A stretch of DNA of 64,000 nt from an uncultured bacterium (GTDB taxonomy: Bacteria; Cyanobacteriota; Vampirovibrionia; Gastranaerophilales; Gastranaerophilaceae). Numbering within the stretch: position 1 is the stretch's first letter; the number at the start of each line of letters is the position of its first letter. Made by a program: the position numbers and the translations under genes. The DNA is taken from assembly GCA_948684385.1 (NCBI GenBank), contig CAPQCU010000009.1:16008-80007 (forward strand), in the 5' to 3' direction. The notes beneath the pieces were generated by a model, which saw only the letters and a program-made list of their open reading frames with translations, was not told where the DNA came from and did not search any database. Below, piece by piece: positions 42,101 to 50,890 of the stretch.

Positions 42101-45024
42101 TTAATGCGGAAAGATTAAATATCGGGCTGACAAATATTGCAGTGACTGTTAGAGATACTGTGGTAGAAAATCTGACTCAATACAAAGCTCAGGTTGACAA
42201 TCTGTTTAATAATATTTCTGTAAAAAATGATGCACAGGCAGGGTTTATCAATGAAAAAGTGCTTGAGCTTAACTCTGTATTGAGTAAAACTCTTGATGAA
42301 CAAAATACTGTTACTTCAAATACTTTAGTGCAAATTACAGAGAACTTGAAGCAAATTCTTGCTGAAAATGTTGAGCTTGCTTCTGCTGATTATGAAACTT
42401 TGAAAGGCAGATTAGATGTTTTTGCAAAAGAACTGGAAGATAATAATAATGCGTTTGCAGGTAACTTGAAAGCACAGTTAGACGATATTGCAAAGTTTGT
42501 AGACTCCGGTTTGGAAATTCAAGCTCAAGAGGTAAATAATAAATTTAGTGAAATTTCACTTGATGTAAAAAATCTTTCTGATGCATCTGCTGTGCTTAAT
42601 GAAGATATTTCAAAGAAAGTTCATAGAATTTCTTCGGAGTTAGAAGAGCTTTATCAGCGCATGCAGAGTATATTTGAGAAAAATTCTTTAAGCTTTTTGA
42701 CTCAAATGAGCGAAACCACAAAATCTGAAATGTCTGCTATTTCTGAAACAATTGTGAATAGCGGAAAACAAGCTATAGAAGATGTTCAGGCTTCTATTGA
42801 TGATAAAGTTAACTCGCTTCTTGTTGTAAGTGCTGATATTTCAGCAGGCGAACTTCAAACAATGGAAGTGTTCACTAATAAAATTATTGAACAAATTGAG
42901 CTAAACCATCAGGCAGTTGCAGCTTACAGAGATTTTATAGCGGGTTTGGTGAAAGAGGAGCTTAATTCTCTTGTTGATAGCATAGAAAAAGAAACAGATG
43001 TTATTGTTGGTGATTTGATTGAGCAAATAGGTATGCTCAAAGATTTCCAGAAAGACGAAATTGCTAAACTTGCGACTCAGATAGAAAATTCTGTTGAGGA
43101 TTGTATTTATAAGCATATTGATGAGTTAAAATCTTACTTTGATATCAAGTCTGATAATGCAGCTATGAATTCGAAACTTGATAATATCGGGGCGGAACTT
43201 AGCCGTTCAGCAGAAGATATTCTTGCAGCTTCAGGCAAACTGCTTGAAGCAAGTGTGTTTGATGATGCAATTTCTGATATGAAAAAAACAAACGAAGTTA
43301 TTATCGCTTCAATGTCAGAAAATTTAAACAGACAGATTCAGGAGTTCATTAAATCAAATATTTCTGCTGATATCAAAGATAAGTTTGTTTTATTTGATAA
43401 AAAATTCACTGATGCAGTTGTTGATAAATATGAAGAAGTTAAGCTAATTTCAACCGGATATAATAATTCATTTGAGCGCATAGAAGCTTCTGTAAAAGAT
43501 TTAGCAGCTCAATTTGCGGCTTCAAAAGATGAGATTAGCAAAACTGTAATGTCTGTTCTTGAATGTATTAATGACGGAATTGATGATTTGACTATGAGTT
43601 TTGCTGATTTGAAAGCTCAGATTTTAGATAAATCAGGAGATAATTCTTTAAGTAAACAAATTAGTGATATTGAAACTCTGGTAAGAGAACAATTCGAACA
43701 TTTGGAAGATATAAGCGAGTTATGCTGCTCAAATCTTCCGGAGCTTACCGAACTTAATACAATTGTAAAATATAATGTCTTAAATTCTTTAAGTGAGCTT
43801 GCCTCAAAGTTAAATTCTCAGGATGAAAACATTGCTCAGGAGCTAAATACTTTAAAATCTGATGTAATTACTCAATTCTTGAATATATTTAACCAGATTT
43901 CATTCGTTACGGAGCAGGAAGAAATTCTTGACTTTATTCAAGCTAAACATTCTGAACTTATTACAGTTTTGAGCCATATTGTAACTACAGTTGAAGGTGT
44001 GGACACTATAGCTGTTGTAGATAATAAAGTAGATGCTTTAAAAGAAGATATTGATTTAATAAATGAAAAAATTACATCGATTATATCTTCTGACGGCAAT
44101 ATTGATTATGTATACAGCCTTCAGGATTTAGAGTCTGATATTGCAGGATTGCGTTTGAGCTTAAATGAAATCAAGGAGAATAATAAATCTCAAGAGCTTG
44201 ATGCGTTGATAGCATCAACAAACGATATTTATTCACTTGTTAAAGATTTTGATGCTGTAGAGTTCAAAAATAACTTTAATGCATTGAATGAGGATATTGT
44301 AAGTATCAGCACAAGAACAAATAAGCTTATTCTGGCTTCAGATGAGTCTAATCGTGCTATACAGGAAAATTTGCAGGACTTTAAACTTGTAATAAATGAT
44401 TTGGATGAAAGAACAAGAAATTTTGCGCAAGAAGCCGGTTTGGATAGAATTGATAATAAACTTGGCGCGATTAATGCAATGATTCATAACGGAGCAAAAA
44501 CAAATCAGGTATTTAATCAGGTGTTTGAATATCTTGCAGAATGGGTTGATAATGCAGGAGCTCAGATTACTGCAATTTCTGATAAGGTTGAAACGCTTGA
44601 CGATATCGGTCAGATAAAAGTTATGCTTGAAGACTTAAAAGCTGAGGCTGAGGATGATTCAGACAGTATTGAATTGATTGAAGCTTTGAGTAATGTTTTT
44701 GATAAACAGGCAAGAAAAATTGCTTCGCTTGAAGCAAAGCTTGACAAGGTTATTGTAGAGACTACAATCAGTAATAAGAATAACAAAATTGATACAACTC
44801 CTCTTGAAGAAACTTTGAATAGATTTCTGGTTGCGATAGATGATAAAATGTCATCACAGCAAGCCAAAATAAATTCTTTAGAATCAAAACTTGCGGATGT
44901 AATATCAACTTTTGACCCTAAAGATACCGCGCAGCTAACGAAAAAAGTCGGCGGTATGGATAGGCAGATAGCAAAATTAAATAAAAGTATTGAAAAAATA
45001 GCATCACATGTTGTTGAAAAATGA
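39169..45024 (+). CDS. Giant 1951-residue coiled-coil protein
   Basis: The largest gene in the window. The whole length is acidic, Asn/Asp/Glu/Lys/Leu/Ser-rich and predicted helical, with recurrent segments of the type hhxxLxxhxxxh (LSELKQNLDERHN, VDNLADKYYKIDNLADKI, LDNIDARVDDVISKF). Proline, cysteine and tryptophan are very rare. There is no signal peptide, membrane segment or recognisable catalytic domain. The pattern resembles cytoskeletal, apolipoprotein/MCP-like or chromosome-associated coiled coils, but no family is clear. It has its own promoter and overlaps the following GlcD-like gene by 17 bases, so the two are translationally coupled. Confidence 0.88.
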   Translation: MADLNNFTEITENFDTIKTLLNSIRAQGILNTSDVDKLLSGINSKLEKINTEEDIDLIKIFLSELKQNLDERHNVLLSKFGAIESLFSNLLKNSSEALKSNEVKELFDIVATNLSVFSREVVSQKETLSDITLRLDALRSDDTQKREIIKNISVLKNDLERVTNGFDSIVLNLNENFKAIVNAISEIDPAENINQFGKEITDIANSFNTILSTLQVLDKKNLQLEDAIKGLATSDDLAATKKWISDLASHEQALVESVDNLADKYYKIDNLADKIDASVDIIAGLKTILSNKEEQSFSALFDKLNELEATLAIISSNEAFEDFKSSLEGALKSIFESSVTLQNMAENSSLELKNINAAIQALDINAGFKALEADLAKSEHGIREHVSTETGKAIQLIDANAARTLNEIVSNADNLSEKLAQAHALISALCEKNFAEVEENITGLKLVLSQIDENNTSANNAIFSNITDRLSMFEGSLNKSLEKHEESVEKTAEQLFDQISNIKDLSGVLDYKMDASVIEFNNAKVEFSGLKSAVEDVLALDFVNHVKDLKVDLYAAKQELADSIETSTGDLADKLSNDLFAKYELLISKLESSEAEFKQLQSTALGGIKEVVDNIMASIVDILSYVSSTKDANIEAIDAKLDGISRAVSDNALSYVENVRDIVEVIRAQVDSNIKSLNEDTSRQLNELSSLITADTETIRNDIKVSYEKLVEVQGNLGDVSDSLFNNINGVITTTDNLKVDFDNKLTSLKNAILDKVSEFQQEFTCENADKLSEIKFASETLYSKNLQAATDAKNELKDEMTQLIGTLRFNVEELTEQLASASLKVESNNNEVIDYIKSDFGKKVDNTVNDLESQVDELIDNIDARVDDVISKFCNLEESVNSLTNTTASSLTATLAKILDNFVSLKSLLNNFNDKHAEDLKNSVDILTEDFAKLRDKVVTADANIDEDLTRQLSLIESNFEILNQNLVNLFAQNDAVNAERLNIGLTNIAVTVRDTVVENLTQYKAQVDNLFNNISVKNDAQAGFINEKVLELNSVLSKTLDEQNTVTSNTLVQITENLKQILAENVELASADYETLKGRLDVFAKELEDNNNAFAGNLKAQLDDIAKFVDSGLEIQAQEVNNKFSEISLDVKNLSDASAVLNEDISKKVHRISSELEELYQRMQSIFEKNSLSFLTQMSETTKSEMSAISETIVNSGKQAIEDVQASIDDKVNSLLVVSADISAGELQTMEVFTNKIIEQIELNHQAVAAYRDFIAGLVKEELNSLVDSIEKETDVIVGDLIEQIGMLKDFQKDEIAKLATQIENSVEDCIYKHIDELKSYFDIKSDNAAMNSKLDNIGAELSRSAEDILAASGKLLEASVFDDAISDMKKTNEVIIASMSENLNRQIQEFIKSNISADIKDKFVLFDKKFTDAVVDKYEEVKLISTGYNNSFERIEASVKDLAAQFAASKDEISKTVMSVLECINDGIDDLTMSFADLKAQILDKSGDNSLSKQISDIETLVREQFEHLEDISELCCSNLPELTELNTIVKYNVLNSLSELASKLNSQDENIAQELNTLKSDVITQFLNIFNQISFVTEQEEILDFIQAKHSELITVLSHIVTTVEGVDTIAVVDNKVDALKEDIDLINEKITSIISSDGNIDYVYSLQDLESDIAGLRLSLNEIKENNKSQELDALIASTNDIYSLVKDFDAVEFKNNFNALNEDIVSISTRTNKLILASDESNRAIQENLQDFKLVINDLDERTRNFAQEAGLDRIDNKLGAINAMIHNGAKTNQVFNQVFEYLAEWVDNAGAQITAISDKVETLDDIGQIKVMLEDLKAEAEDDSDSIELIEALSNVFDKQARKIASLEAKLDKVIVETTISNKNNKIDTTPLEETLNRFLVAIDDKMSSQQAKINSLESKLADVISTFDPKDTAQLTKKVGGMDRQIAKLNKSIEKIASHVVEK

Positions 45025-46396
45025 TATTGAACAAATAGCCAGAATAGTTGAAAGGGAAAATGTACTTACCGGAAAGGAAGAATTATACTGCTATGCAGAG
45101 GATTCTATGAACTTTTGCGGTTTGCATGTTTCTCCGGATGCTGTTATTTTTGTAGAAACAATTGAACAGGTTCAGAAAGTTGTACGCTATGCAAACAGCA
45201 AAAAAATACCTGTAGTTTCACGCGGAGCCGGTACCAATATGGTTGGTGCCTGTACCTGCCCTAAAGGCGGAATTGTTCTGAATTTTTCGAGAATGAACAA
45301 AATTCTGGAACTTAATACGGTTGATATGACAATGACGGTTCAACCCGGAGCGGTTCTTGGTGAGATTAAGCATCTGGCAGAGGAAGAGGGCTTATTTTAT
45401 CCTCCTGACCCTTCAAATTACAAAGTTTCAACAATCGGAGGCAGTATTGCCCAATCTTCCGGCGGAGCTATGGGGTTTAAGTATGGTACTACTAAAGATT
45501 ATATTTTGAGTCTTAAAGTTGTGCTGGCAGACGGAACGCTTGTAAAACTTGGTAAAGGTACGATAAAAGATGCTGCAGGGTATCATTTAAATCAGTTGAT
45601 TATAGGAAGTGAAGGAACTCTCGCTGTCGTAGTTGAAGCTGAGTTGAAGCTTATACCAAAACCTCAGTCTAGCAGGACAATTCTTGCATATTTTAATACG
45701 TTAGAAGCTGCTGCAGAGGGAGTAAATAATATTATTAAGAAGAAAGTTTTTCCTGCTGCAATCGATTTTATGGATAAAAACTCGATTTGTACAGTAGAAA
45801 AGTTTTATCCAAGCGGATTGAATTTAGATAAAGAGGCTATGCTTCTGGTTGTGATAGACGGATTTGAAAGCTCAATGAATTTTCAACAGCAGGAAGTATT
45901 CGATGCTCTAAACTCTGCCGGTGCTGATTTTGTCGAAGCGGCTGTTACAGAAGAACAAAAAGAGGCAATATGGACTGCAAGGCGGGCTAGTTTTGCAGCG
46001 ACAGCTAAGCTTGCGCCTGACGTTTTGTCTGATGATATTATTGTTCCCCGATCCAAGATTTCTTCAATGGTCAGAGGATGCAAAGATATATGTGATAAAT
46101 ACGGGCTTATGGTTTGCATGGTCGGGCATCTTGGAGATGGAAATATTCATCCGCAAATAGCTTTAAATCTTGAAAATGAAGATGAATTTAAGAAATATTG
46201 TTCAGCTAAAGCGGAAATATATGAGCTTGCTAATTCTTTGGGCGGAACGATTTCTGCAGAACACGGAATCGGGACAGAAAAAATTGCATATCTTACAAGA
46301 ACAATTGATGATGAAGCTTTAAAATATATGAAAAAAGTTAAAGAGCTTTTTGACCCGAATAATATATTAAATCCGGATAAGATATTTAAATTATAA
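45008..46396 (+). CDS. GlcD-like FAD-binding oxidase/dehydrogenase
   Basis: A 462-residue flavoprotein of the VAO/PCMH family. It has the FAD-binding RGAGTNMVGACTCPKGGI and STIGGSIAQSSGGAMGFKYG, and the C-terminal EHGIGTEK...DPNNILNPDKIF. It oxidises a 2-hydroxy acid such as D-lactate or glycolate; the substrate is not evident. The Fe-S partner (GlcF) is absent nearby. Its ATG lies inside the end of the giant coiled-coil gene. Confidence 0.92.
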   Translation: MLLKNDIEQIARIVERENVLTGKEELYCYAEDSMNFCGLHVSPDAVIFVETIEQVQKVVRYANSKKIPVVSRGAGTNMVGACTCPKGGIVLNFSRMNKILELNTVDMTMTVQPGAVLGEIKHLAEEEGLFYPPDPSNYKVSTIGGSIAQSSGGAMGFKYGTTKDYILSLKVVLADGTLVKLGKGTIKDAAGYHLNQLIIGSEGTLAVVVEAELKLIPKPQSSRTILAYFNTLEAAAEGVNNIIKKKVFPAAIDFMDKNSICTVEKFYPSGLNLDKEAMLLVVIDGFESSMNFQQQEVFDALNSAGADFVEAAVTEEQKEAIWTARRASFAATAKLAPDVLSDDIIVPRSKISSMVRGCKDICDKYGLMVCMVGHLGDGNIHPQIALNLENEDEFKKYCSAKAEIYELANSLGGTISAEHGIGTEKIAYLTRTIDDEALKYMKKVKELFDPNNILNPDKIFKL

Positions 46397-46405
46397 GGAG
46401 AAATT

Positions 46406-46723
46406 ATGGATATTATTGTTATTTATTGTACGGTACCTAAAAAAAACACTGCAAAAAATATCGCTAATATTTTACTTAAGCATAAGCTGGCAGCTTGTGT
46501 CAGCATGGTTGATAAAGTTACTTCCAAATTCTCATGGGAAGGCGAGATTTGTGAAGAAAATGAAGTTTTGATGATGATAAAAACAAGGCGTACGAATTAT
46601 GCAAAAATAAAGCTTGTTATTGAGGACATGCATCCTTATTCTGTACCTGAAATTATTGCTTTACCTATAATTGATTGTAGTGAAGATTATTTAAAATGGC
46701 TGATAAAAGAGACCGAATCTTAG
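46406..46723 (+). CDS. cutA: CutA divalent-cation tolerance protein
   Basis: A 105-residue CutA1 with the family core LAACVSMVDKVTSKFSWEG and HPYSVPEIIALPI. CutA forms trimers and has been tied to copper tolerance, though its true role is uncertain. AAGGAG precedes the ATG 9 bases after the oxidase stop. Confidence 0.94.
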   Translation: MDIIVIYCTVPKKNTAKNIANILLKHKLAACVSMVDKVTSKFSWEGEICEENEVLMMIKTRRTNYAKIKLVIEDMHPYSVPEIIALPIIDCSEDYLKWLIKETES

Positions 46724-47397
46724 AATTAACAAAATATATTGAGAGCTTAGGGGTTCAGGTTAATCTTGGTAAGAATAAGGCTCGCGGCAATAAAGGTATT
46801 TTTTTGAGCAGAGAAGATGCTTTCAGGATTGATATTTCTAAAAATATAACAGAAGCGTCTGTGTTATCTACTCTTCTTCATGAGTTTGCGCATTTTATAC
46901 ATTATAAATACGATAAAACTCTCAAATCTCTGGAGTTTGTGTTTGAAGATTTGTCAGAAGAAGAGTACGAAGAGCTTCTTAGTGTAACTGTAAAAAATAT
47001 TCCTAAGGATTTTGCATCTTCTTTATATGAAACTAAAAAACAATTAGGTGAAGAGAATAAAATTCTTGTTGAGAAAATTAAAAGTATTTACCCTGATTTT
47101 AAGATTTCAGAGCCTTGCAGGAAAATAGAGCGAACTTTGATGTATGCATTTAGTTTAACAGAGATGCAGAGAGATTATATTAAGTTAAAATCCAATCAAA
47201 AAAATATTTCAAGAATAAATGCAAGGATTAATAAACTTAATAAGTATTATAATCAGCCTTCAGAACTCTGGGCTAGATTTTTTGAACTGTTTTTTACAGA
47301 TAAAGTTTCAGCTTTAAAACTGGCTCCAAATGTGTGTCAGAGGCTTGAGGATACCAGACTTTCTGAAGTAAAGGAAATTAAAAGAATTATTTTTTAA
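46696..47397 (+). CDS. HExxH protein, putative zinc metallopeptidase
   Basis: A 233-residue protein with LLHEFAHFIHY near residue 55, a zinc-peptidase HExxH helix resembling the ImmA/IrrE and SprT-like groups. A downstream glutamate ligand is not assigned. The rest is charged and helical. The start overlaps cutA by 28 bases; no good alternative start exists close by. Function unknown. Confidence 0.65.
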   Translation: MADKRDRILELTKYIESLGVQVNLGKNKARGNKGIFLSREDAFRIDISKNITEASVLSTLLHEFAHFIHYKYDKTLKSLEFVFEDLSEEEYEELLSVTVKNIPKDFASSLYETKKQLGEENKILVEKIKSIYPDFKISEPCRKIERTLMYAFSLTEMQRDYIKLKSNQKNISRINARINKLNKYYNQPSELWARFFELFFTDKVSALKLAPNVCQRLEDTRLSEVKEIKRIIF

Positions 47398-47479
47398 GAT
47401 TTGTGTAACAAATGCTATTCATAGACTTTATTTTTTTAAACTTATGGTATAAAATATATACAGAAGGAAGAGAGAATTA

Positions 47480-48256
47480 ATGATAACGAATTTTAAGAAA
47501 CAGAGTCGTAAAGACGATGTAAAGCTTCTTGTATGTATAATATTGGGTTTTTTATTTCTGGCATGGTTTTGCAGCCCTCCGGGTAATAAATTTATACAAC
47601 TTTGTTTCTGGGGAAATAATACAAAGTTTTTCTTTTCAAAACTAATTAATGGAAGTCAGGCTTCGGAATATATTTTTCACAGAAATAATGCTATTTATCT
47701 TGCAAAAATGTACCCCGATAGAAAAACAGCTTTAAAAGAAATGGATAAGGCTATTGCGTCTTTACCTTCTTATGCTTCTGACGTAGAACTTAAGCAGCTT
47801 TATAAAGACAGAGCGGAAATAAAGTTATTTTTAGGTGACCATAAAGGTGCCTTGAGTGATTTTGTCAATTCAGGTTCTATAAACTTTAATGATAGTTTTA
47901 AAGTTGCAATGTTGTTTAGGAGTGTTGGCAACTATAGAGAAGCTATGACTTATTGTAATGCAATGCTTAATCAAGACCCGAATGCTTATGCAGGTTTTGC
48001 TTGTATGTCTAATATTTATATATCTGTCGGCAGACCTGATATTGCTTTAAATGTATGGAATCTTGCTATAGATAGAAACAAAGGTAACTCAAGAGCTTAT
48101 GCAGATAGGGCTCTTGTCAGAAAATCAATGGGTGATTTATCCGGTTACAATGATGATGTAAAAATCGCAAAACAATATTCTCCGGGTATTGATTTAGAAG
48201 CTTCTATTGTTGAAGATGCTTTGCATCCAAAAATCTTAACACTGTCTGTTCGCTAA
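47480..48256 (+). CDS. Membrane-anchored TPR protein
   Basis: A 258-residue protein with one N-terminal membrane segment (about residues 14-34, KLLVCIILGFLFLAWF) and three to four TPR units (AIYLAKMYPDRKTALKEMDKA, AYAGFACMSNIYISVGR). The bulk probably lies outside the cytoplasm. GAAGGAAG precedes the ATG. It stands alone between the HExxH gene and nadB. Confidence 0.82.
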   Translation: MITNFKKQSRKDDVKLLVCIILGFLFLAWFCSPPGNKFIQLCFWGNNTKFFFSKLINGSQASEYIFHRNNAIYLAKMYPDRKTALKEMDKAIASLPSYASDVELKQLYKDRAEIKLFLGDHKGALSDFVNSGSINFNDSFKVAMLFRSVGNYREAMTYCNAMLNQDPNAYAGFACMSNIYISVGRPDIALNVWNLAIDRNKGNSRAYADRALVRKSMGDLSGYNDDVKIAKQYSPGIDLEASIVEDALHPKILTLSVR

Positions 48257-48335
48257 ATCTTAATAATTAATTTATACTCTCTTTACTTTGTTTGGTTTAA
48301 AATTATATTAAGTAATCAGCTAGCGGAGTGGAGAA

Positions 48336-49922
48336 ATGAAATATTCCGAATATTCAGTGGTAATTGTTGGAAGCGGTGCAGCAGGTCTGTATGCAGCTTT
48401 AAAAGTTTCACAACAAATGAATTTGCCTGACGGAGTTCTTTTAATAACAAAATCTTATCTTGGTAATAGCAATTCGTTGTATGCTCAAGGCGGTATTGTC
48501 GGGGTTTTAAAACAAAATACAGAAGATAGCGTCGAATGTCATATCGAAGATACTTTAAATGCCGGAGCGGGTTTAAATGATAGAGAAGCTGTGGGATATA
48601 TTTCTGAAGCTTCTGACGAAGTTATCAACGATTTAATAGAAAATGGTGTTGAATTTGACAGGGATGCTAACGGCAATCTTACTTTTACACTTGAAGCAGC
48701 GCACAGCGTAAGACGTATTCTTCATTCAGGCGGTGATGCAACGGGAAGAAAGATTACAGAAGCATTGTGTAAAGCTGTGCGTGATGACGGTAATATAGTT
48801 ATAATGGAAAATGCATTTGCTGCTGAACTTCTTGTTAGTTCAGATAAAGAATGCAAGGGTGTTATTGTTTATAACGAGCTTACCGGAGAACATGAAATTG
48901 TGTACACATCTGCTCTTGTTCTTGCAACAGGCGGACTTGGTCAGCTTTATAAATACACTACTAATCCTGAAGGTGCAACGGGTGACGGAATCGATTTAGC
49001 TTATAACGCAGGTGCTGCTTTAAAAGATATGGAGTTTATTCAGTTCCATCCAACAGCACTGGCGCTTAATCCCAATAGCAAAGACCGATTTTTGATTTCA
49101 GAAGCTGTACGGGGAGAAGGTGCTAAACTTATTAACAATCACGGCGATGAGTTTATGTCTAAATATCACGACAAAAGAGAACTTGCTCCGAGAGATATTG
49201 TCACACGTGCCATTTATTCTGAGATGAGTAAGGAACACACATTTAATGTATTTCTAAACGCTTCAATGATAGACCATACGAAACTATTTAAGCGTTTCCC
49301 TACAATTTCAAAACGATGCGATGAGTCAGGAATTGATATTTCTAAAAAACCTATTCCGGTGGCTCCTGCTGCACATTACAGTATGGGCGGGATAAAAGCA
49401 TCAGTTGAGGGCAGAACTTCTATAAAAGGTTTGTATGCAATTGGTGAATGTGCTTCAACAGGTCTGCACGGAGCAAACAGGCTTGCCAGCAATTCGCTTC
49501 TGGAATGCGTTGTTTGTGCGTATGAGCTTGCGGATTATCTTTCTTTTGCAAACTTATCAACTCCGAAGAAAATTGATGAAAATATTAGACGGATTATTGA
49601 TGTTTATTCACAGCCATTGAGTGATGCTGATTACGATATTGATAAATTAAAATCAGACCTAAAAGATTTGATGTGGAATAATGTCGGTATTATACGTTCG
49701 GAAGAAGATTTGATTTTTGCAAAAGGTGAAGTTGAAAAACTTAAAAAAGAATTCAAAAGAACAAGAAAATGCCTTAATAAGGATGAATATGAATATCGTA
49801 ATATGCTCACAGCTGCGTCTTTAATAATTGAAGGAGCGCTTAATCGAAAAGAATCAGTCGGAGCTCATTGCCGTTCTGATTATTCAAAAAATGTAGAGAG
49901 GGAACTGGCTTATGCTAAATAA
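48336..49922 (+). CDS. nadB: L-aspartate oxidase
   Basis: A 528-residue FAD enzyme that makes iminoaspartate for de novo NAD synthesis. It has the Rossmann start VIVGSGAAGLYAAL, QFHPTALAL, RGEGAKLINNHGDEFM and GECASTGLHGANRLASNS. It uses fumarate or oxygen as acceptor. It overlaps nadC by 11 bases; nadA is not in the window. GGAGTGGAG precedes the ATG. Confidence 0.97.
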   Translation: MKYSEYSVVIVGSGAAGLYAALKVSQQMNLPDGVLLITKSYLGNSNSLYAQGGIVGVLKQNTEDSVECHIEDTLNAGAGLNDREAVGYISEASDEVINDLIENGVEFDRDANGNLTFTLEAAHSVRRILHSGGDATGRKITEALCKAVRDDGNIVIMENAFAAELLVSSDKECKGVIVYNELTGEHEIVYTSALVLATGGLGQLYKYTTNPEGATGDGIDLAYNAGAALKDMEFIQFHPTALALNPNSKDRFLISEAVRGEGAKLINNHGDEFMSKYHDKRELAPRDIVTRAIYSEMSKEHTFNVFLNASMIDHTKLFKRFPTISKRCDESGIDISKKPIPVAPAAHYSMGGIKASVEGRTSIKGLYAIGECASTGLHGANRLASNSLLECVVCAYELADYLSFANLSTPKKIDENIRRIIDVYSQPLSDADYDIDKLKSDLKDLMWNNVGIIRSEEDLIFAKGEVEKLKKEFKRTRKCLNKDEYEYRNMLTAASLIIEGALNRKESVGAHCRSDYSKNVERELAYAK

Positions 49923-50745
49923 TTTTTTTATAGAAGAACACGTTAAATCTGCCCTGCAGGAAGATATCGGGTTTGGTGATATTACTACAGATTATTTGAC
50001 AACAGAAGATGATATGATGAGCTGCGTATTGAATACCAGAGTTGACGGGATTTTTTGCGGTAAGAATGTTTTTGAAGCGGTTTTTAAAATTCTTTCTCCA
50101 AAAGTTGATATTAAATTTTATTTTAACGACGGAGATGCAATTAAAAAAGGGGATAAAATTGCTGATATTTCAGGCCCTGCAAGATATATTTTGATGGGTG
50201 AAAGAACCGCACTGAATTATGTTCAGCGTATGAGCGGTATTGCAACCGAGACTAATAAATACCAGAAGGCAATCGGCGAGTACAAGGCAAAGATTGTAGA
50301 TACAAGAAAAACTACTCCTGGATTTAGAGCGTTTGAAAAATATTCTGTAAAAACCGGCGGAGCCAGCTTGCACAGATTTAACCTTGCTGACTGTGCGATG
50401 ATAAAAGATAACCATATTAAATATGCAGGCTCACTTACAACTGCTGTAAACAAGTTAAAACAGCATATTTCACATGCTCATAAGATTGAAGTTGAGTGTG
50501 ATACCTTAGAACAGGTTAAAGAAGCTCTTGCTTGCGGAGTTGATATTATAATGCTTGATAATATGACTTTAGAGCAGATGAGTGAAGGCGTAAAGCTTAT
50601 AAATGGAAAGGCAGTGGTTGAAGCAAGCGGTAACGTAAATCTTTCTACGGTTAAAGATATTGCAGCAACAGGCGTTGACATAATTTCATCAAGTGCGATT
50701 GTTGCAAAAGCTCCGACGCTGGATTTGGGGTTAGATTGCGTTTAG
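49912..50745 (+). CDS. nadC: Nicotinate-nucleotide pyrophosphorylase (carboxylating)
   Basis: A 277-residue quinolinate phosphoribosyltransferase with DTRKTTPGFRAFEKYSVKTG, HRFNLADCAMIKDNHI and the C-terminal ASGNVNLSTVKDIAATGVD. The last codons (KAPTLDLGLDCV) are repeated in a divergent copy 14 bases after the stop, so the 3' end may be a recombination junction. Confidence 0.97.
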   Translation: MLNNFFIEEHVKSALQEDIGFGDITTDYLTTEDDMMSCVLNTRVDGIFCGKNVFEAVFKILSPKVDIKFYFNDGDAIKKGDKIADISGPARYILMGERTALNYVQRMSGIATETNKYQKAIGEYKAKIVDTRKTTPGFRAFEKYSVKTGGASLHRFNLADCAMIKDNHIKYAGSLTTAVNKLKQHISHAHKIEVECDTLEQVKEALACGVDIIMLDNMTLEQMSEGVKLINGKAVVEASGNVNLSTVKDIAATGVDIISSSAIVAKAPTLDLGLDCV

Positions 50746-50759
50746 GGAAGGATGTTGTA

Positions 50760-50799
50760 AAAAGCTCCGACGCTGGATTTGGGACTTGACTGCAATTAA
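50760..50799 (+). repeat. Divergent duplicate of the nadC 3' end
   Basis: Forty bases matching the nadC end (50706-50745) at 33 positions, the first 24 being identical. It encodes KAPTLDLGLDCN and a stop. The differences are mostly synonymous (GGG/GGA, TTA/CTT, GAT/GAC), so it looks like the tail of another nadC allele rather than a fresh duplication. Confidence 0.85.
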
Positions 50800-50812
50800 A
50801 TAATTTTAAAAT

Positions 50813-50886
50813 CTCCTTGTAGCTCAGTTGGATAGAGCGTGGGTCTCCGAAGCCCAAGGCCGTGGGTTCAATTCCCGCCAAGGAGG
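50813..50886 (+). tRNA. tRNA-Arg (CCG)
   Basis: A 74-base cloverleaf. Acceptor CTCCTTG pairs fully with CAAGGAG, the anticodon loop is CTCCGAA giving CCG (decodes CGG), and the T arm is GTGGG/TTCAATT/CCCGC. Confidence 0.96.
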
Positions 50887-50890
50887 TTTT

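Noticed and set aside
39963..44867. Several minus-strand frames of 60-95 codons inside the giant coiled-coil gene
   Set aside because: They are antisense shadows of a strongly biased coding sequence, with no ribosome-binding sites or recognisable products.
50813..50886. tRNA-Arg next to duplicated nadC tail as a prophage/island attachment site
   Set aside because: The duplicated segment is the nadC end, not the tRNA 3' end, and no integrase or island genes follow.
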